From: Echinarachnius parma
Taxonomy: Eukaryota > Echinodermata > Echinoidea > Clypeasteroida > Echinarachniidae
Assembly (NCBI GenBank): GCA_037951105.1
Contig: JBAMJV010008203.1
Coordinates: 1 to 64,000, forward strand
Length of the DNA: 64,000 nucleotides
Direction of reading: 5' to 3'
Position 1 is the stretch's first letter; each line of letters opens with the position of its first letter. This document shows, one piece after another, positions 34,503-46,137 of this stretch. The notes beneath the pieces are model-generated. The model was not told the DNA's origin. It was given only the letters and a program-made list of their open reading frames with translations, and did no database searches. The position numbers and the translations under genes are program-made.

Positions 34503-34877
34503 AAAAGGGACTTAGTAACATTGTCCAAATCCTCAAAATAAATTTTTCATTCTAGCGGTTCCCTCATACCTTGTTGTATTCGTATTAACAATAAAATCAT
34601 GGGACAGGTTTCGGTTTTTCAAATTTCCTTTTCGTTACAAAGATATGTACTGTACGATCGAAGTATTCAGATAAGAAAAACTCCTTCTGTGTACAAAGTG
34701 AGTGCAGTGAGTTATTGAATATCACTTTGCATTGTCGCTCATTACTTGGCCATGCAATGTCTATTTGACTTGAAATTTTCACACAATACCCTGTGGACAT
34801 ATGAGATAACAATAATATACATTGCATCAACCATTCATCAATTTTTGCACATGTCAACAAAGTTACTAGATCCCTAA
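34503..34877. mobile_element. Dispersed repeat, partial relative of 61600-62322
   Basis: Shared words include AAAGGGACTTAGTAA, TTGTTGTATTCGTATTA, ATACATTGCATCAACCATTC and CATGTCAACAAAGTTACTAG. The second half of the fuller copy is missing. Confidence 0.75.
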
Positions 34878-35406
34878 TCTGTGTGTGCGCGTCGTTCTAT
34901 TTCCTTTCACTTCTGTTTCTGCTTATCCAATACTCGTGCTCACCCTTTGCCACTCTTTAGGTATAAATTTCTATGCCTTTTTTCATGTCATTTGTGCTCT
35001 CTGTGTGTGTCTTTTTTGCTCGTACTTGTACTTGTACTGTTTTGCTGCTCCCAACATGTTCCCCACCGGGATTATACTCTGTATTGCCACCGCTACCGCT
35101 CTCAATTATTTAATTCCAAATATAATTATTAACGTTCACATTTGTTTTCATTTCCCATGTCTAGTCTGACAGATGCGGCTTTTAACGCCATGCCGGATGA
35201 TGATTTGTTCGATTTATTTAGACCTTCTTCTACAGCTTTGGCACTAGATATGATAACACCTTCAACTACGTATGATAACTTTGTTGCTAACAATTTGAAT
35301 GCATCTTCCGAAGAGTTAAAGTATGAATTAATGAAATAATGACTTAGCTCGAACTCCTTCGTCCGAGTACATAACAGAAAACCAACTAAAAAACATTGTA
35401 AAGGAC

Positions 35407-36452
35407 TTTGCAACTCACACTTTCTCATTAATACACTTGAATATAAGAAGTTTAAATAAACATTTTGATGAATTACAACAGCTTTTAATTAACTCGTCTT
35501 TCTCAGTAATACGGTAGGCCTCACAGAGACTTGGCTATCCCCAAATTCTAAACATTCTTTGGCTTTAGGTGGATATAATTTAGTCGTAAATAATAGACAA
35601 AATAGAACAGGAGGCGGTGTTGCTTTTTATGTATTAAATAATTTGGATTTTATTGTTCATGATGTAATTAGTTGTAGGAATGAAGTAATTGAGTCCCTCT
35701 TTATTGCAATTATAATTCCTGGAAATAAAAATATAATTATAGGTGTCATTTATAGACCGCCAAGTTCTAACACTAATGACTTTTTAACTTACATGGCAGA
35801 ATTGCTTAGTAACCCTATTTTCGCCCATAAAGATTCTTTTATAATGGGAGATTATAATATAGACTTATTGAAACATGATCATTGTAATACATCTCAAGAA
35901 TTTTTGGAAACTTTTTTGTCGGAATCCTTTTTGCCTCTCATTTCCAAACCCACCCGTGTCGCTAATCAATCCGCTAGCCTAATTGATAACTTTTTTTGTA
36001 ATATTACTCCGCCTCCAGATTCTCTTGTTGTGCTTTCTGATATAACTGACCATTTTCCTATTATGACTCACTTTGATTTGAAGCATTCAATTAACAACAG
36101 CCTTCCACGCCCGTTTAAACGTAAAACTACACCCGAAAACATTGCTAGACTTGATTGGTCTTCTGTGTATGAAAATGATGATTTTAATGTTTCGCATAAT
36201 AATTTCATAAACATATTTAATAAACAGTTAGAAGATAATATACCTAAACGTAAAGATAAATATGCTAAGTATAAAACAACCCCCAGACTTCCTTGGATTT
36301 CAAAATCCATTTTACGTTCCATTAATAGGAAAAATAATTTATATTATAAATATAAGATGAAAAAGACAGATCATTCTAAAATTAAGTATACTACTTATAT
36401 AAATACATTGACGAGAATATTACGCCTGGAAAAAAAAACAATATTATGCTAA
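35407..36452 (+). CDS. LINE ORF2, endonuclease part
   Basis: The frame encodes an apurinic-type (APE) endonuclease that would nick the target DNA. Motifs seen are FSLIHLNIRSLNKHFDELQ, LTETWLSPNSK, GGVAFYVLNN, IIGVIYRPPSSN, SFIMGDYNIDLL, SLIDNFFCN and DITDHFPIMTHF. The catalytic ETW, GDYNID and DH positions are present. There is one frame break between the NIRSLN segment and the LTETW segment near 35510, where AATACGG joins TAGGCC. The distal part is a linker rich in lysine. The frame ends at 36452 within an A-rich stretch where a further frameshift leads on. Confidence 0.85.
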
Positions 36453-36510
36453 CCAGCTTGCACTATATAAGCATGATATTAAAAATACATGGAATATTAT
36501 TAAAAAGGCC

Positions 36511-37390
36511 ATGAATCTATCGAATGATAAACCCAAAATTACACAAATTAAATTTAATGACACAATTATAAAAGATCCTAATAATGTAGCTGATATTTTT
36601 AATAATTATTTCTCCTTGATTGGAGAAAATCTAGCTACAAACATTCCTCCAGCAAATAAACATTTCCCGACTTTTTGGGCCCGCGTAATCCAAATTCCAT
36701 TTTTTTGGTTCCAGTAGTTAGAGAGGAGGTGATTGATATTGTATCTTTACTAAAAAATAAAACAAGTTCAAAAAAAAAAAAAAAAAAAAAAAGAGATTAA
36801 TAACTTAATTGTAAAGGGTGTTATACCCTCAATTGTTGATCCTCTAGTACATGTTTTTAATGTGTCCTTAAAAAGTGGACAATTTCCTGATCACATGAAA
36901 ATTGCAAAGGTTATTCCCTTGTATAAAAAAGGAGATAAACTTGATACTAGTAATTATCGACCCATTTCATTATTGACTACTTTTTCGAAAATTTTAGAAA
37001 AAAATATTTATACTAGAACAGTCAAATTTTTAATTTTACATATTTTTACAAATTCCCAGTTTGGGTTTCGAGAAAAACGTAGTACTATTCATGCCTTGCT
37101 TACGTTTGTAGATAAAGTGGCACATGCCATTGATAATTGTTCTCATTTAGTTGGTATCTTCCTGGACTATTCCAAGGCCTTCGATACTGTTAATCATGAG
37201 ATTTTACTTTACAAATTATCTCATTATGGAATATGAGGAAAGGCCTTGGAGTGGTTCAGGAACTACTCAGGGCAGTCTTCTAGCTACGTCCACTTTTGTT
37301 TTTAGTATACATAAACGATTTTTGTAGATCATCTGATGTCCTCACATTTATTCTTTTCGCAGATGACTCAAATTAATTTTTTTCTCTGCC
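36511..37390 (+). pseudogene. LINE ORF2, broken reverse transcriptase part
   Basis: RT motifs are spread over three frames. The linker end contains DIFNNYFSLIGENLA (36511-36717). After the A-run, KIAKVIPLYKKGD, NYRPISLLTTFSKILEK, QFGFREKRSTIHAL and FLDYSKAFDTVNHE follow (36862-37236), then a stop after HYGI. A region of about 25 residues is missing before a QGS remnant. The FLVYINDF and LFADDSN motifs (37309-37373) then end in a stop. Confidence 0.88.
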
Positions 37391-37511
37391 ATACGTTCTC
37401 ATACAGATTCCTTATTCTTTGAAAATAAAATATTGAAAGTACAAGACCTTTATTCACTTCAGCTCGGTCAATTTATGTACAATTATAATAACAATACACT
37501 GCCTCATATTT

Positions 37512-37745
37512 TTGATAGTATGTTTCCAAAAAAATCAATCTTTTCAGAATTATCCTACACGGCGATCTAATGAGTTTCATCTTCCTTTATTGCGCACGTT
37601 ATTTGCCAAAAACACTTTAATGTACAATGGTCCAAAATTTTTGAATTCTTTAAATGATGATATTAAAAGTGCATTATCTTTGAACTCATTCAAAAGCAGA
37701 CTAAAATTGTTTCTCTTAAATTCTTATAATACGCAGGTAAATTGA
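37512..37745 (+). pseudogene. LINE ORF2, C-terminal remnant
   Basis: A 77-residue frame contains YPTRRSNEFHLPLLRT, LMYNGPKFLNSLNDDIK and a SFKSRLKLFLL ending, the usual CR1-like ORF2 terminus. Upstream pieces (LGQFMYNYNNNTLPHIF, about 37467) are in another frame. Confidence 0.82.
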
Positions 37746-38794
37746 TGTATTTTCTTTATTGACTTTTCTTTATTTACTTTTCTTTATTCATTTGCTACAA
37801 ACAGACAAATGAATTAGTCATTATCCTTGCACTCGTAATATTCATCTATATTCTTATTTTTTTTCTTATTTTGTTATTTACCTTGTAGCCAAATCTAATC
37901 ATCCAGCAGCATAACAGTTGGCCTTACATAGTCCCGGTCCTATTTGTCCTTATTTGTCTTCTTTGCTTTTCTTCACTCTTATTCCTATTTATGTATTCTA
38001 TGTTAGAGCATGTGGTATACGTATGCGTGTGTCTTGTATGTAGTCTTGTGTGTTGTCTTGTCTTTTCTTTGTTCTGATTCTTTATAGGCTTCCATAACAG
38101 AATTTTTATAAAACTACTTTTTTAATGAGCTTGCACCTCATTTGTGTATGTCATTTTTGCTTTCTTTTCTATATGTATTATTGTAATTGCCAGTTGTGCT
38201 TGATTTTTTTTTTTTTTGAGGGATCCACAATTTACAAGCAATGCTTTTCAGTGGATCCCTCCATTTTGTTCAGTCCATGATATAAAAAAAAGAAAAAAGA
38301 AGAAAAAGGATTGTTTATTTTGTTTGCTTAAAATGTATAAGCTCATTTTGTTCCATTATATTATGTATTGAATTGTAAATCAATATTTTCGTTATATTAT
38401 GTACTGAATTGTAAATCAATATTTTGTTATATTATGTTCTGAGAAAAATGAAATAAAACGAATTTGAAACGATGCATCTTGACTTCAGAATGGTATAGAA
38501 AATTCTTTATGAGCATTTTAAAGTGCAGGTGAATCTCACTAGTCTTTTGATGAGTAAATAAATTGACACATTTTGCAATTTCAATTTCACGTATAAAACA
38601 ACGATAATCGTACATGTACAAGCATGTAATATCATTTGAAATGTAATGCCAATTCATGTATAGTTTAAATTTTTGTTTTGGTTATGCATGCAACAAACAC
38701 TTGAATACACTACTAACACGAGCGTGTACCGATGCCATTTACTTACACATGTGCATATGGGCATGATAGTATGCGACCAGAAATTCAAAATGGC

Positions 38795-38881
38795 GGCCTA
38801 CCTGTCTAATGCGACCACCTGTCCATAGCGACCGCTTTTCGCCGGTCCCTTGAGTGGTCGCTATAGACAGGTTTGACTGTG
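38795..38881. repeat. AATGCGACCACCTG repeat cluster, right (inverted end)
   Basis: It contains TAATGCGACCACCTGTCC and ends CTATAGACAGGTTTGACTGT, the inverse of the start at 33117. Confidence 0.75.
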
Positions 38882-38893
38882 GTAGTATTATAA

Positions 38894-39001
<108 letters not shown>

Positions 39002-39299
39002 CATAGGCGTACCCAGGGGGGGTGGGGGTTCAACCCCCCCCCCCCCCTTGACACAAAAAAATAGCTGTTTTTGGGGGTTTGAACCCCCCCCCCCCCCCTT
39101 TGCTAATTTTAGCCGGTCTCGAGACTACTTTTAAGCGGTCTCGACCGTCTAAAATCTGGTCTTGACCGACTAAACCCTGGTCTCGACCAACTAAAATCCG
39201 GTCTCGGCCCCAAAATTTTTCGAATATCTCTGGTCTCGAGGTCCAAAATTTCGAAAATACTTGGTCTCGGCTTCAACAAAATAGTTTACGGACACCCCC

Positions 39300-39333
<34 letters not shown>
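39002..39333. repeat. GGCGTACCCAGGGGG element with poly-C runs
   Basis: The words CATAGGCGTACCCAGGGGG and GGTTCAACCCCC are shared with 61826-61910. A second G/C pair follows (39072-39098), then a GTCTCGACC-rich stretch and a C-run of about 33 bases (39301-39333). Confidence 0.75.
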
Positions 39334-39343
39334 ACTGAGAGGG

Positions 39344-39374
<31 letters not shown>

Positions 39375-39388
<14 letters not shown>

Positions 39389-40020
39389 ATACTACTACTT
39401 GTTCGACAACAACAACTGCTACTATACTGCTACTCATAGTATTACTACAACATCTACAACCAAGCCCATGTAAAAATGCCAATTCGCCCAAAGCATGCAC
39501 TGTTCACGAAGTAAGCCAAGTCACGTCTAGGTACACGTCCCCTCGAGTAGAACAATAATACTCTAAAGTAAATATGGTAATATAATATACGCATATCAAT
39601 TATATCCATCATATTGTTATACAACATTGTTCGTGAAATTGATACCAGTCATAGCCATACCCCCACCGCTGTAATTGCATTATATAAATTAAGAAGAGAG
39701 TACTTCATCCCCTGCAGGGCAAGTTTTCGATTAATACTACTACTTCTACTGTACTACCAATTCTACAACTTGTTCCACAACAACAACTACTATTTGCTAC
39801 TCATAACATTACTATACAACATCTACAACCAAGCCCCTGGATAAAATGCCAATTCGCCCAAGGCATGCACTGTTCACGAAGTCACGTCTAGGTACCCGTC
39901 GGCTCGTGTAGAACATCATGTAATATATCAAAGTACATATGGTGATACAATATACGCATATCAATTAAATCCATCATATTGTTGTTTAATGCTGTTTGTG
40001 TTATGCTAGTTACAGCTCCA
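39375..40020. repeat. Diverged ~285-bp direct duplication
   Basis: 39375-39660 and 39735-40020 share CAACATCTACAACCAAGCCC, ATGCCAATTCGCCCA, GCATGCACTGTTCACGAAGT and ATACGCATATCAATTA. The offset is about 362 bp. The second copy runs into a LINE fragment. Confidence 0.85.
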
Positions 40021-40049
40021 TTCCAGACTGCTATGATAGGGAAATGTTT

Positions 40050-41190
40050 GCTGTGGGGTCTTAATGGATTTATCAAAGGCGTTTGATACCCACAAAAATA
40101 CAATTTAATGGACTTAGGGGTTTACTCTTACAGTGGTTCCAAAGTTATTTGTTAAATAGAAAACAATATGTGGTGGTAGATGGTGTTGAATCTGAATATG
40201 CAAATGGGCAATTCCACGCCAAATGAGCCAAAAGTGGAAAAATCCAATCAGGAATATTTCTGATCTTGTTTATTTTGTCTAGATTATTTTTTCATAAATC
40301 ATGATCACATAATGATATCTTTCAGTTAACATGATAAAAAAAAATATTGGGCGTCTCCTGATAGGAGAAACAGACACCATACATGAACCTATACACATGG
40401 GACTACACAGTGCCTATTTCTAGATTTTCTTCATTTTTTGCATTCCTTTCTAGTATTTTTCTGTTTTAAGGTTCCAAATTGGATGATTGAATATCACATT
40501 ATGTGTTCAGATTAAACATTCAGTCCTTTGAGAGCCCTAAAGTATATTTGTAATGAGTAAAAAACTCTGTCCTTCCGTTACTGTCCTTCCGTTACCGAAC
40601 AGTGAAGCAATTAACTTTTTGTAATTAATATAACAATAGACATATTTTTTTTCAAATAAGTGTTGTAATACTCTTAGAACATTAGGGAATGGACTATGAG
40701 TCAATATAACATGATAGTCTTCTTAACTTCACAGAGATTGGATCATAACTAAAGGACTTGAAAATCCATGTCCATTTTGCTGTCCTTCCGTTACCGGCCT
40801 CATTAGTGTCCATATCTAATAAACGTAATGTAAAAAAAATATTTAAAAAATATAAAATCAAAGGTGTCCCACCAAGAGTCTCAGAAATGTAATGTACAAT
40901 GATGAATCATAAGCAGGATTCTGGAATTATTTGATTGAATTTCAAAAATTGCGTCTGAATGTCCTTCCGTTACCGTGGAATTGCCCAAATGTAGATATTG
41001 GAGTACTACAAGGGATCTGTACTAGGTCCTCTCTTATTTTTGATTTATGTAAATGATGACATTAATTCCTCTAAATTGTTAACATTTTCACTCTTTGCTG
41101 ATGATACAGTTGTATTATATTCAACTAATAATGTATCATTGTTAATTTCTACTATGAATCAAGAATTAGATGAGGAATGGGCACAATAAA
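40050..41190 (+). mobile_element. CR1-like LINE RT fragment, split by an insertion
   Basis: The left piece (40050-40206) encodes GVLMDLSKAFDT and then, after indels, LLQWFQSYLLNRKQYVVVDG. The right piece (40986-41190) encodes VDIGVLQG, then in a shifted frame SVLGPLLFLIYVND and FSLFADDTVVLYS. The two pieces are contiguous in the protein once the 40207-40985 element and one copy of CAAATG are ignored. Confidence 0.88.
40207..40985 (-). mobile_element. GGTAACGGAAGGAC element, copy 2, with 6-bp target duplication
   Basis: The terminal inverted repeats are GGCAATTCCACG and CGTGGAATTGCC. CAAATG at 40201-40206 is repeated exactly at 40986-40991. The interior matches the 21003-21787 copy in inverse orientation, including the GTCCTTCCGTTAC iterons. 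A 6-bp duplication narrows the superfamily, but no transposase is present. Confidence 0.92.
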
Positions 41191-41194
41191 TCCC

Positions 41195-41610
41195 CACCAT
41201 CAGGCCCTTCGGAGCTACTGCATGATAGGTCCGCGAATGCTGTTCTGTTTTGATCGTGGTCAAACCTGTGTAAAGTGACCACCCAAGAGAAATAAGTGTT
41301 CACTGTAGACAGATGTCATATAGACAGGTCCCATAACATGATACCATGAAATCTGCGTATAGTGACCACCACAAAGGAAACAAGAAAAGTGGTCAGTGTA
41401 GCCTGAGACCTCTATATACAGGTTTTATAACATTTGTTCCTCTAGGAAGGGGGGGGTGGGGACATGTTTGATGGCCACTGTAGACAGGTGGCCACAAAGA
41501 CAAGCTCAATTGTTTGTTAATGCTAATTGGCAATATGCATATACACTTCAAATTGACTTGTTAATTCTCCGCCAAATTGTTTATTTTGGCAACGACATTT
41601 AATAATGCGA
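41195..41610. repeat. GACCACC repeat unit, copy 1
   Basis: Shares GTCCGCGAATGCTGTTCTGT, GTTTTATAACATTTGTTCC and ATATGCATATACA words with 43628-44015 in the same orientation, along with GACCACC and GTAGACAGGTGGCCAC words. Confidence 0.85.
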
Positions 41611-41756
41611 ATACTGTTTACGCTGTGTAGTATACTAGTACAGAATATATATAAGACAAAATATCTCATATTTACTTACGATAAAATATACGATATTGTA
41701 TATCAAATAAAAGATAAAATTACCCTCTTCAATATTGGAATAAAATCCAAATAAAA

Positions 41757-42482
41757 TAATTCATGCATGACTTGTCACGGTCAAATAACCACCGCAAGGT
41801 CTGTTTTCAAAAATAGCAAAAATGGAACATCCGTTCAACCATATAAATGTTGATAAGCACACTCTAAAACGCTATATTCATGACATGGAATTATCTTTTA
41901 TTACAAATGTGATATTTTTTATTTCATCTCCAATACAAACAGTATAAATGAAGACAAGTTGTGAACGTTAAAGGTTTTATTTTCATCAAAATGTAACAAA
42001 ATGGGGAATTCCATGGCAAAGGTTTATTAGTTGAAACCGTAGTTTGTGCCCTTATTTCAGCATGAAACTTGGTATAAAGTCTTCTCAAGAATTCTACTGT
42101 AGTCCAAAGATCTTCAAAACCTGATGTCACCCTTGGCCATCCATTTCGGCAGTCTCTAATATGTCATTTCTCTAGGTAAATATGGTTACAATGGCAGGGG
42201 ACGCATGAAACAGACAATCTTTATGCCTCAAAGACAGACCAGTATGTTGATGTTCTCATAACCTGGCCCTGTTTTACTGAAAAAAATATGTATTTTTTTA
42301 GTTTGTTCATGACAATAAGGTTAAATAATGTCATAGTTTACTTGCCCCACACATCTTGTTTTAAGCAAACACTTACTATCACATTTTTAGTCGAATGGTG
42401 CAGTCCTCCATTGTTTTTGCTATTTTTGAAAACAGACCTTGCTATTTTGTTAATTGACCATGGCTGTTCATGCATGAACGAT
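41757..42482. mobile_element. Foldback element
   Basis: The left arm reads TTCATGCATGACTTG, then AAGGTCTGTTTTCAAAAATA. The right arm is the inverse, TATTTTTGAAAACAGACCTT, then GTTCATGCATGAA. No ORF. Confidence 0.85.
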
Positions 42483-42789
42483 TACACCTTAAATCTATGC
42501 CCTGCCTGTAAGGGACTAAATTTCCTTTAATTTGATATATGATAATGTACATTTTATTTTACATAAATGTGAAATATTTCAACTTAAACAAGTGTCCTGT
42601 TTCTTTTTTTGCGGAGTTTATATATAAACCCCTCACAAAAAGTTCCGCAATTAAAGTTTGAGCGTTCATATCTCTCCTATTAGTATTAATTTATTAGCGT
42701 TCATGAATTTGGTATGAAGGGAAAGCTTGTATTCTCCCCTTTACATTGATATGACATTTGCTATGAATATTTTATAATGGAATGTGCAT

Positions 42790-43450
42790 GACACCCGAAT
42801 ATGGGGCAATATCAAAAGTGAAATGTTGCAAAATGCATTGATATTGTCAACAGTGTACCCTCCTTTTGTTGGGAGAATAAAGTGCCCTGAATGATGTTAA
42901 GTCGGTAATTATCAAATTATCAATGTCAAAAGCAGAATATAATGATGATATCACAGTTAAAATCTTCTTAGAAAGTTATTGAATTTTCTCTTTCTCTTCT
43001 CTGACCTGATGTAGTGCCCATATGAAAACCAGCAAAAAGTGGTGCGTATGGGACCATGAAGTCCAATCACAATATATATGTCCTTCACAGGTATGTTTCG
43101 AGTGGTGAAAAACAACTTTCACTCAATATTTCGAAGTTCGAAATTATATCTAAACAATGTCCTGAGATATAAAAACTGTTTCTTGGTGTCCGATGCCTCC
43201 AAATAAACTAATTTCAGTGAAATTTAGGATCATTTTCACGAGAACGAAAACTGTGACCATCCGACTTGCGTACAATCATTCCATCCTCCAGGGTAATGAT
43301 AATACGCCATTGTCATTCATGCTTGATCGCCTCAACATCATTCAAAATATCACTTATTCTCTCATAAGCAATGACATGATAAATCATATCGACATTATCA
43401 GTTCATTTTGCAACATTTCACTTTTGACTTTGCCCCATATTCGGGTGTCG
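42790..43450. mobile_element. Foldback element
   Basis: GACACCCGAATATGGGGCAA is inverted at the right end as CCCCATATTCGGGTGTC. AAAAGTGAAATGTTGCAAAATG is likewise mirrored, and weaker pairing continues inward. Confidence 0.82.
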
Positions 43451-43627
43451 TTACGAGGGGCACACATATCAGGCTTCCAGCTGACAAGCAAACACAGATA
43501 AAAAGGTTTTCACTCGTTTAGGTGGATTCAAATAATTATTGACAACATAAATTACATTATACATGTATAGAAGACATAATATTGGTGGGGTACCTTGGGG
43601 GGGGGGGGGGGACGTATGGGGCACACT

Positions 43628-44015
43628 GAACCCCCACCGTCAGGACCTTCGTAGCTACTGTATGTTATAGTCCGCGAATGCTGTTCTGTTTTGATCGTGT
43701 GTTTTATAACCAGTCCAACCTGTGTAAAACGACCACACAAGAGAAACAAGCAAAGTGATCATTGTAGACAGGTTCCATTACAAAATAGTGACCACACACA
43801 GGAAACAAGAAAAGTGTCAGTGTAACCATGAGACCGATGACCTCTATAGACAGGTTTTATAACATTTGTTCCACTGGGGGGAACATGTGTGAAAGCCACT
43901 GTAGACAGGTGGCCACAAAGACAAGTTTAATTGGCAATATGCATATACATTTCAAATTGACTTGTTAATTCTTCGTCACTTGTTTATTTTCAACGACATT
44001 TCAAAGTGCGACTAT
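43628..44015. repeat. GACCACC repeat unit, copy 2
   Basis: Direct relative of 41195-41610, about 2.4 kb away. A G-run (43598-43611) lies just before it. Confidence 0.85.
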
Positions 44016-44232
44016 TGTTTTCGCCATATAGAATATATGCATGTTGTTACAAATTATTATGATATCTTACTCAAATTTGGCTGAACTGAGCTTCCATGAT
44101 TAAAATTGACTCATAATCCATACTTAATTATACTGGTCCCACAAATGTAACAAAAATACACACGGTCCCACAAAGTGATGACTAGAATGCATCCAACTTT
44201 GGTCAACTTTGGTCCCACAAATACATGATAGC

Positions 44233-44234
<2 letters not shown>

Positions 44235-44299
<65 letters not shown>
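44235..44299. repeat. (TG)n microsatellite
   Basis: A continuous TG dinucleotide run. Confidence 0.97.
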
Positions 44300-44304
<5 letters not shown>

Positions 44305-44672
44305 TGTATGGTATTAACAATCGTAATCAAATTCACTGCACTAACCACAACTAGCGATCTAGTGTATATGAAGTGCATTGATATGTTCAAAATTATGTTC
44401 CATAAGGTGCTAGGTGGAGTAGTTAGGAAATAATTATACAATTGGTCTACAATGCACATATTTACTTTTCATATATTACTTTTATCCAAATAATACAACT
44501 AACGGCATTGTAATGCAACAGTGGACCTTTTGCCAGTTATAAAACTTATTCTCACACACAATACAAACTCATCATGCTCATCACACCAGAAGAAAATATT
44601 CATATACAGTATGTGCCAAATCCATATAAAATCCACACACGCACTCTGGATGAGTAAATATTGCTTTTATCG

Positions 44673-45769
44673 TTAAAGGGGTAGTACAGTTTTGGTAAGG
44701 CTGAACTTTAGTAACCAAACCTGGACAGTAACATTATAAACTAATATTTATTACTTCCATCATGCTCGAAAGGTATACAAAATTAAAAACGACTAAGTAA
44801 AAAGCCTGTTATCATGTCAAAAAAGCCATTAAAACACAAGTCTAGAGGGCGCTTTCTAAAAAGGCATTGGTTTCAACCATTTTTCATACAAAATTTTGAC
44901 CAATTTTGACCAAATAAAGTTTATTCTGCCATTGAAATTGCATGTTCTCTCAAATTCGACACTCAGGTTTTCATTATCTCACAACAAAATTGTGATGTGC
45001 AGCGCCCTCTCTACCAAAACTACATATTGAAAACTTTGATGCATATACTCCACACATTTCGCACAGCGCGCTTCAACATGGGGGATGAACAGAATTTAGC
45101 TCCATTTTCTCGCGCTGTGTGAAATAAAACTCTCATAGCTTAAATTCGTTTAAACAATTAATACCGTATCGGTTGGAATATTAATCAGCGATAAATTTCC
45201 TTTTCAATGGTACCAATTATGTCTCGTTTCGTTACTGGGAAATATGGCCTTTTGCCGTTGAATTTTCGGTAAGATTTGCCAGAATGACCACTTCCCTATG
45301 GCGAATAGAAGAATTTGACGAATTTGTACCAAACCTCGCTCATTCAGCCGATCGTATAATTTTACCCTGATACGTTTTTATACCGTCTCGGATAATAAAA
45401 AAACAAAGAGGACAAAATTACCTTTCTTCTAATGTAAGAAACATTTTGATTATTAGACGGGAAAATAGGGCATTTTTTTGTGTTTCTTGACAACTTAATT
45501 TTCCACTTTTAGCTATAATTTGATTCTTTGCGTTTGGTCGTATTGCACATAACACGTAGAAACGTGAATGCGCGAAGGACATACGTTAACGCGCAGTGCC
45601 TGAAGCGCACTGCCATTGTCCAGGTACATAGTCCATCTCCAACGTGAATTAAAAGCCGTTTGTTTGCACGTTGTAAATGAATATAGCATAGATTTGATTC
45701 GCGTCGTCTGCTCGTGTTAGTCTTATGCGCGTTTCAATGGAAACTTGTTCATATGAACTACCCCTTTAA
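44673..45769 (+). mobile_element. TTAA MITE, copy 7, split by an insertion
   Basis: The element starts TTAAAGGGGTAGTACAG and runs, with an internal deletion, to the CTCTCTACCAAAACT word near 45021. The last bases of its 3' end, GAACTACCCCTTTAA, appear only at about 45755-45769. So about 735 bp has been inserted inside the terminal inverted repeat. The inserted DNA has no recognised gene. Confidence 0.78.
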
Positions 45770-45872
45770 CATAAACAGGATGTTTCAAGTGGGGTGCGTA
45801 CTTTACAAAGACGGGACCGAGACCAATCGTGACCAAGAACGAGACCACTTAAGTTGTGTAAGCGGGTGGGGG

Positions 45873-46137
45873 CTGCCGGAAAGAGCACACTCATCCACAG
45901 TGTGTTCACAGTGTGTTCACACTGTGAATCACATTCCGTACTGTGTTCACTGTGTGGACACCGCCACAATGTGGTTTACCACATAGTGTTCACATTGCGA
46001 AATTCGATTTCACAGTGTGCCCGCTCACAATGTGAAAATGATTTCAGTGTGGCCAACCTGTGAAAATATTCCACATTGGGAATAATAGATTTTCACAGTG
46101 TGAATACCTTATAACAAATATTTCACACTGTGAAAAT
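45873..46137. mobile_element. CACAGTGTG-rich inverted-repeat element, copy 2
   Basis: Relative of 1737-2002 in opposite orientation. It begins CTGCCGGAAAGAGCACACTC and is dense in TTCACAGTGTG and CACACTGTGAA words. Confidence 0.75.

Larger units (their letters stand above)
35140..38465 (+). mobile_element. Near full-length but decayed CR1-like LINE
   Basis: A non-LTR retrotransposon on the plus strand contains, in order, an N-terminal region, an endonuclease, a linker, an RT core and a C-terminal region, followed by a ~700-bp 3' UTR. Frameshifts, an internal A-run (36770-36793), a stop after LSHYGI and a deletion around the YLSD-to-QGS part of the RT make it inactive. The 3' end is near a GAAATAAAACGAATTTG word at about 38450. 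It is flanked by inverted GCGACCACCTG clusters at 33117 and 38881. Confidence 0.85.
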
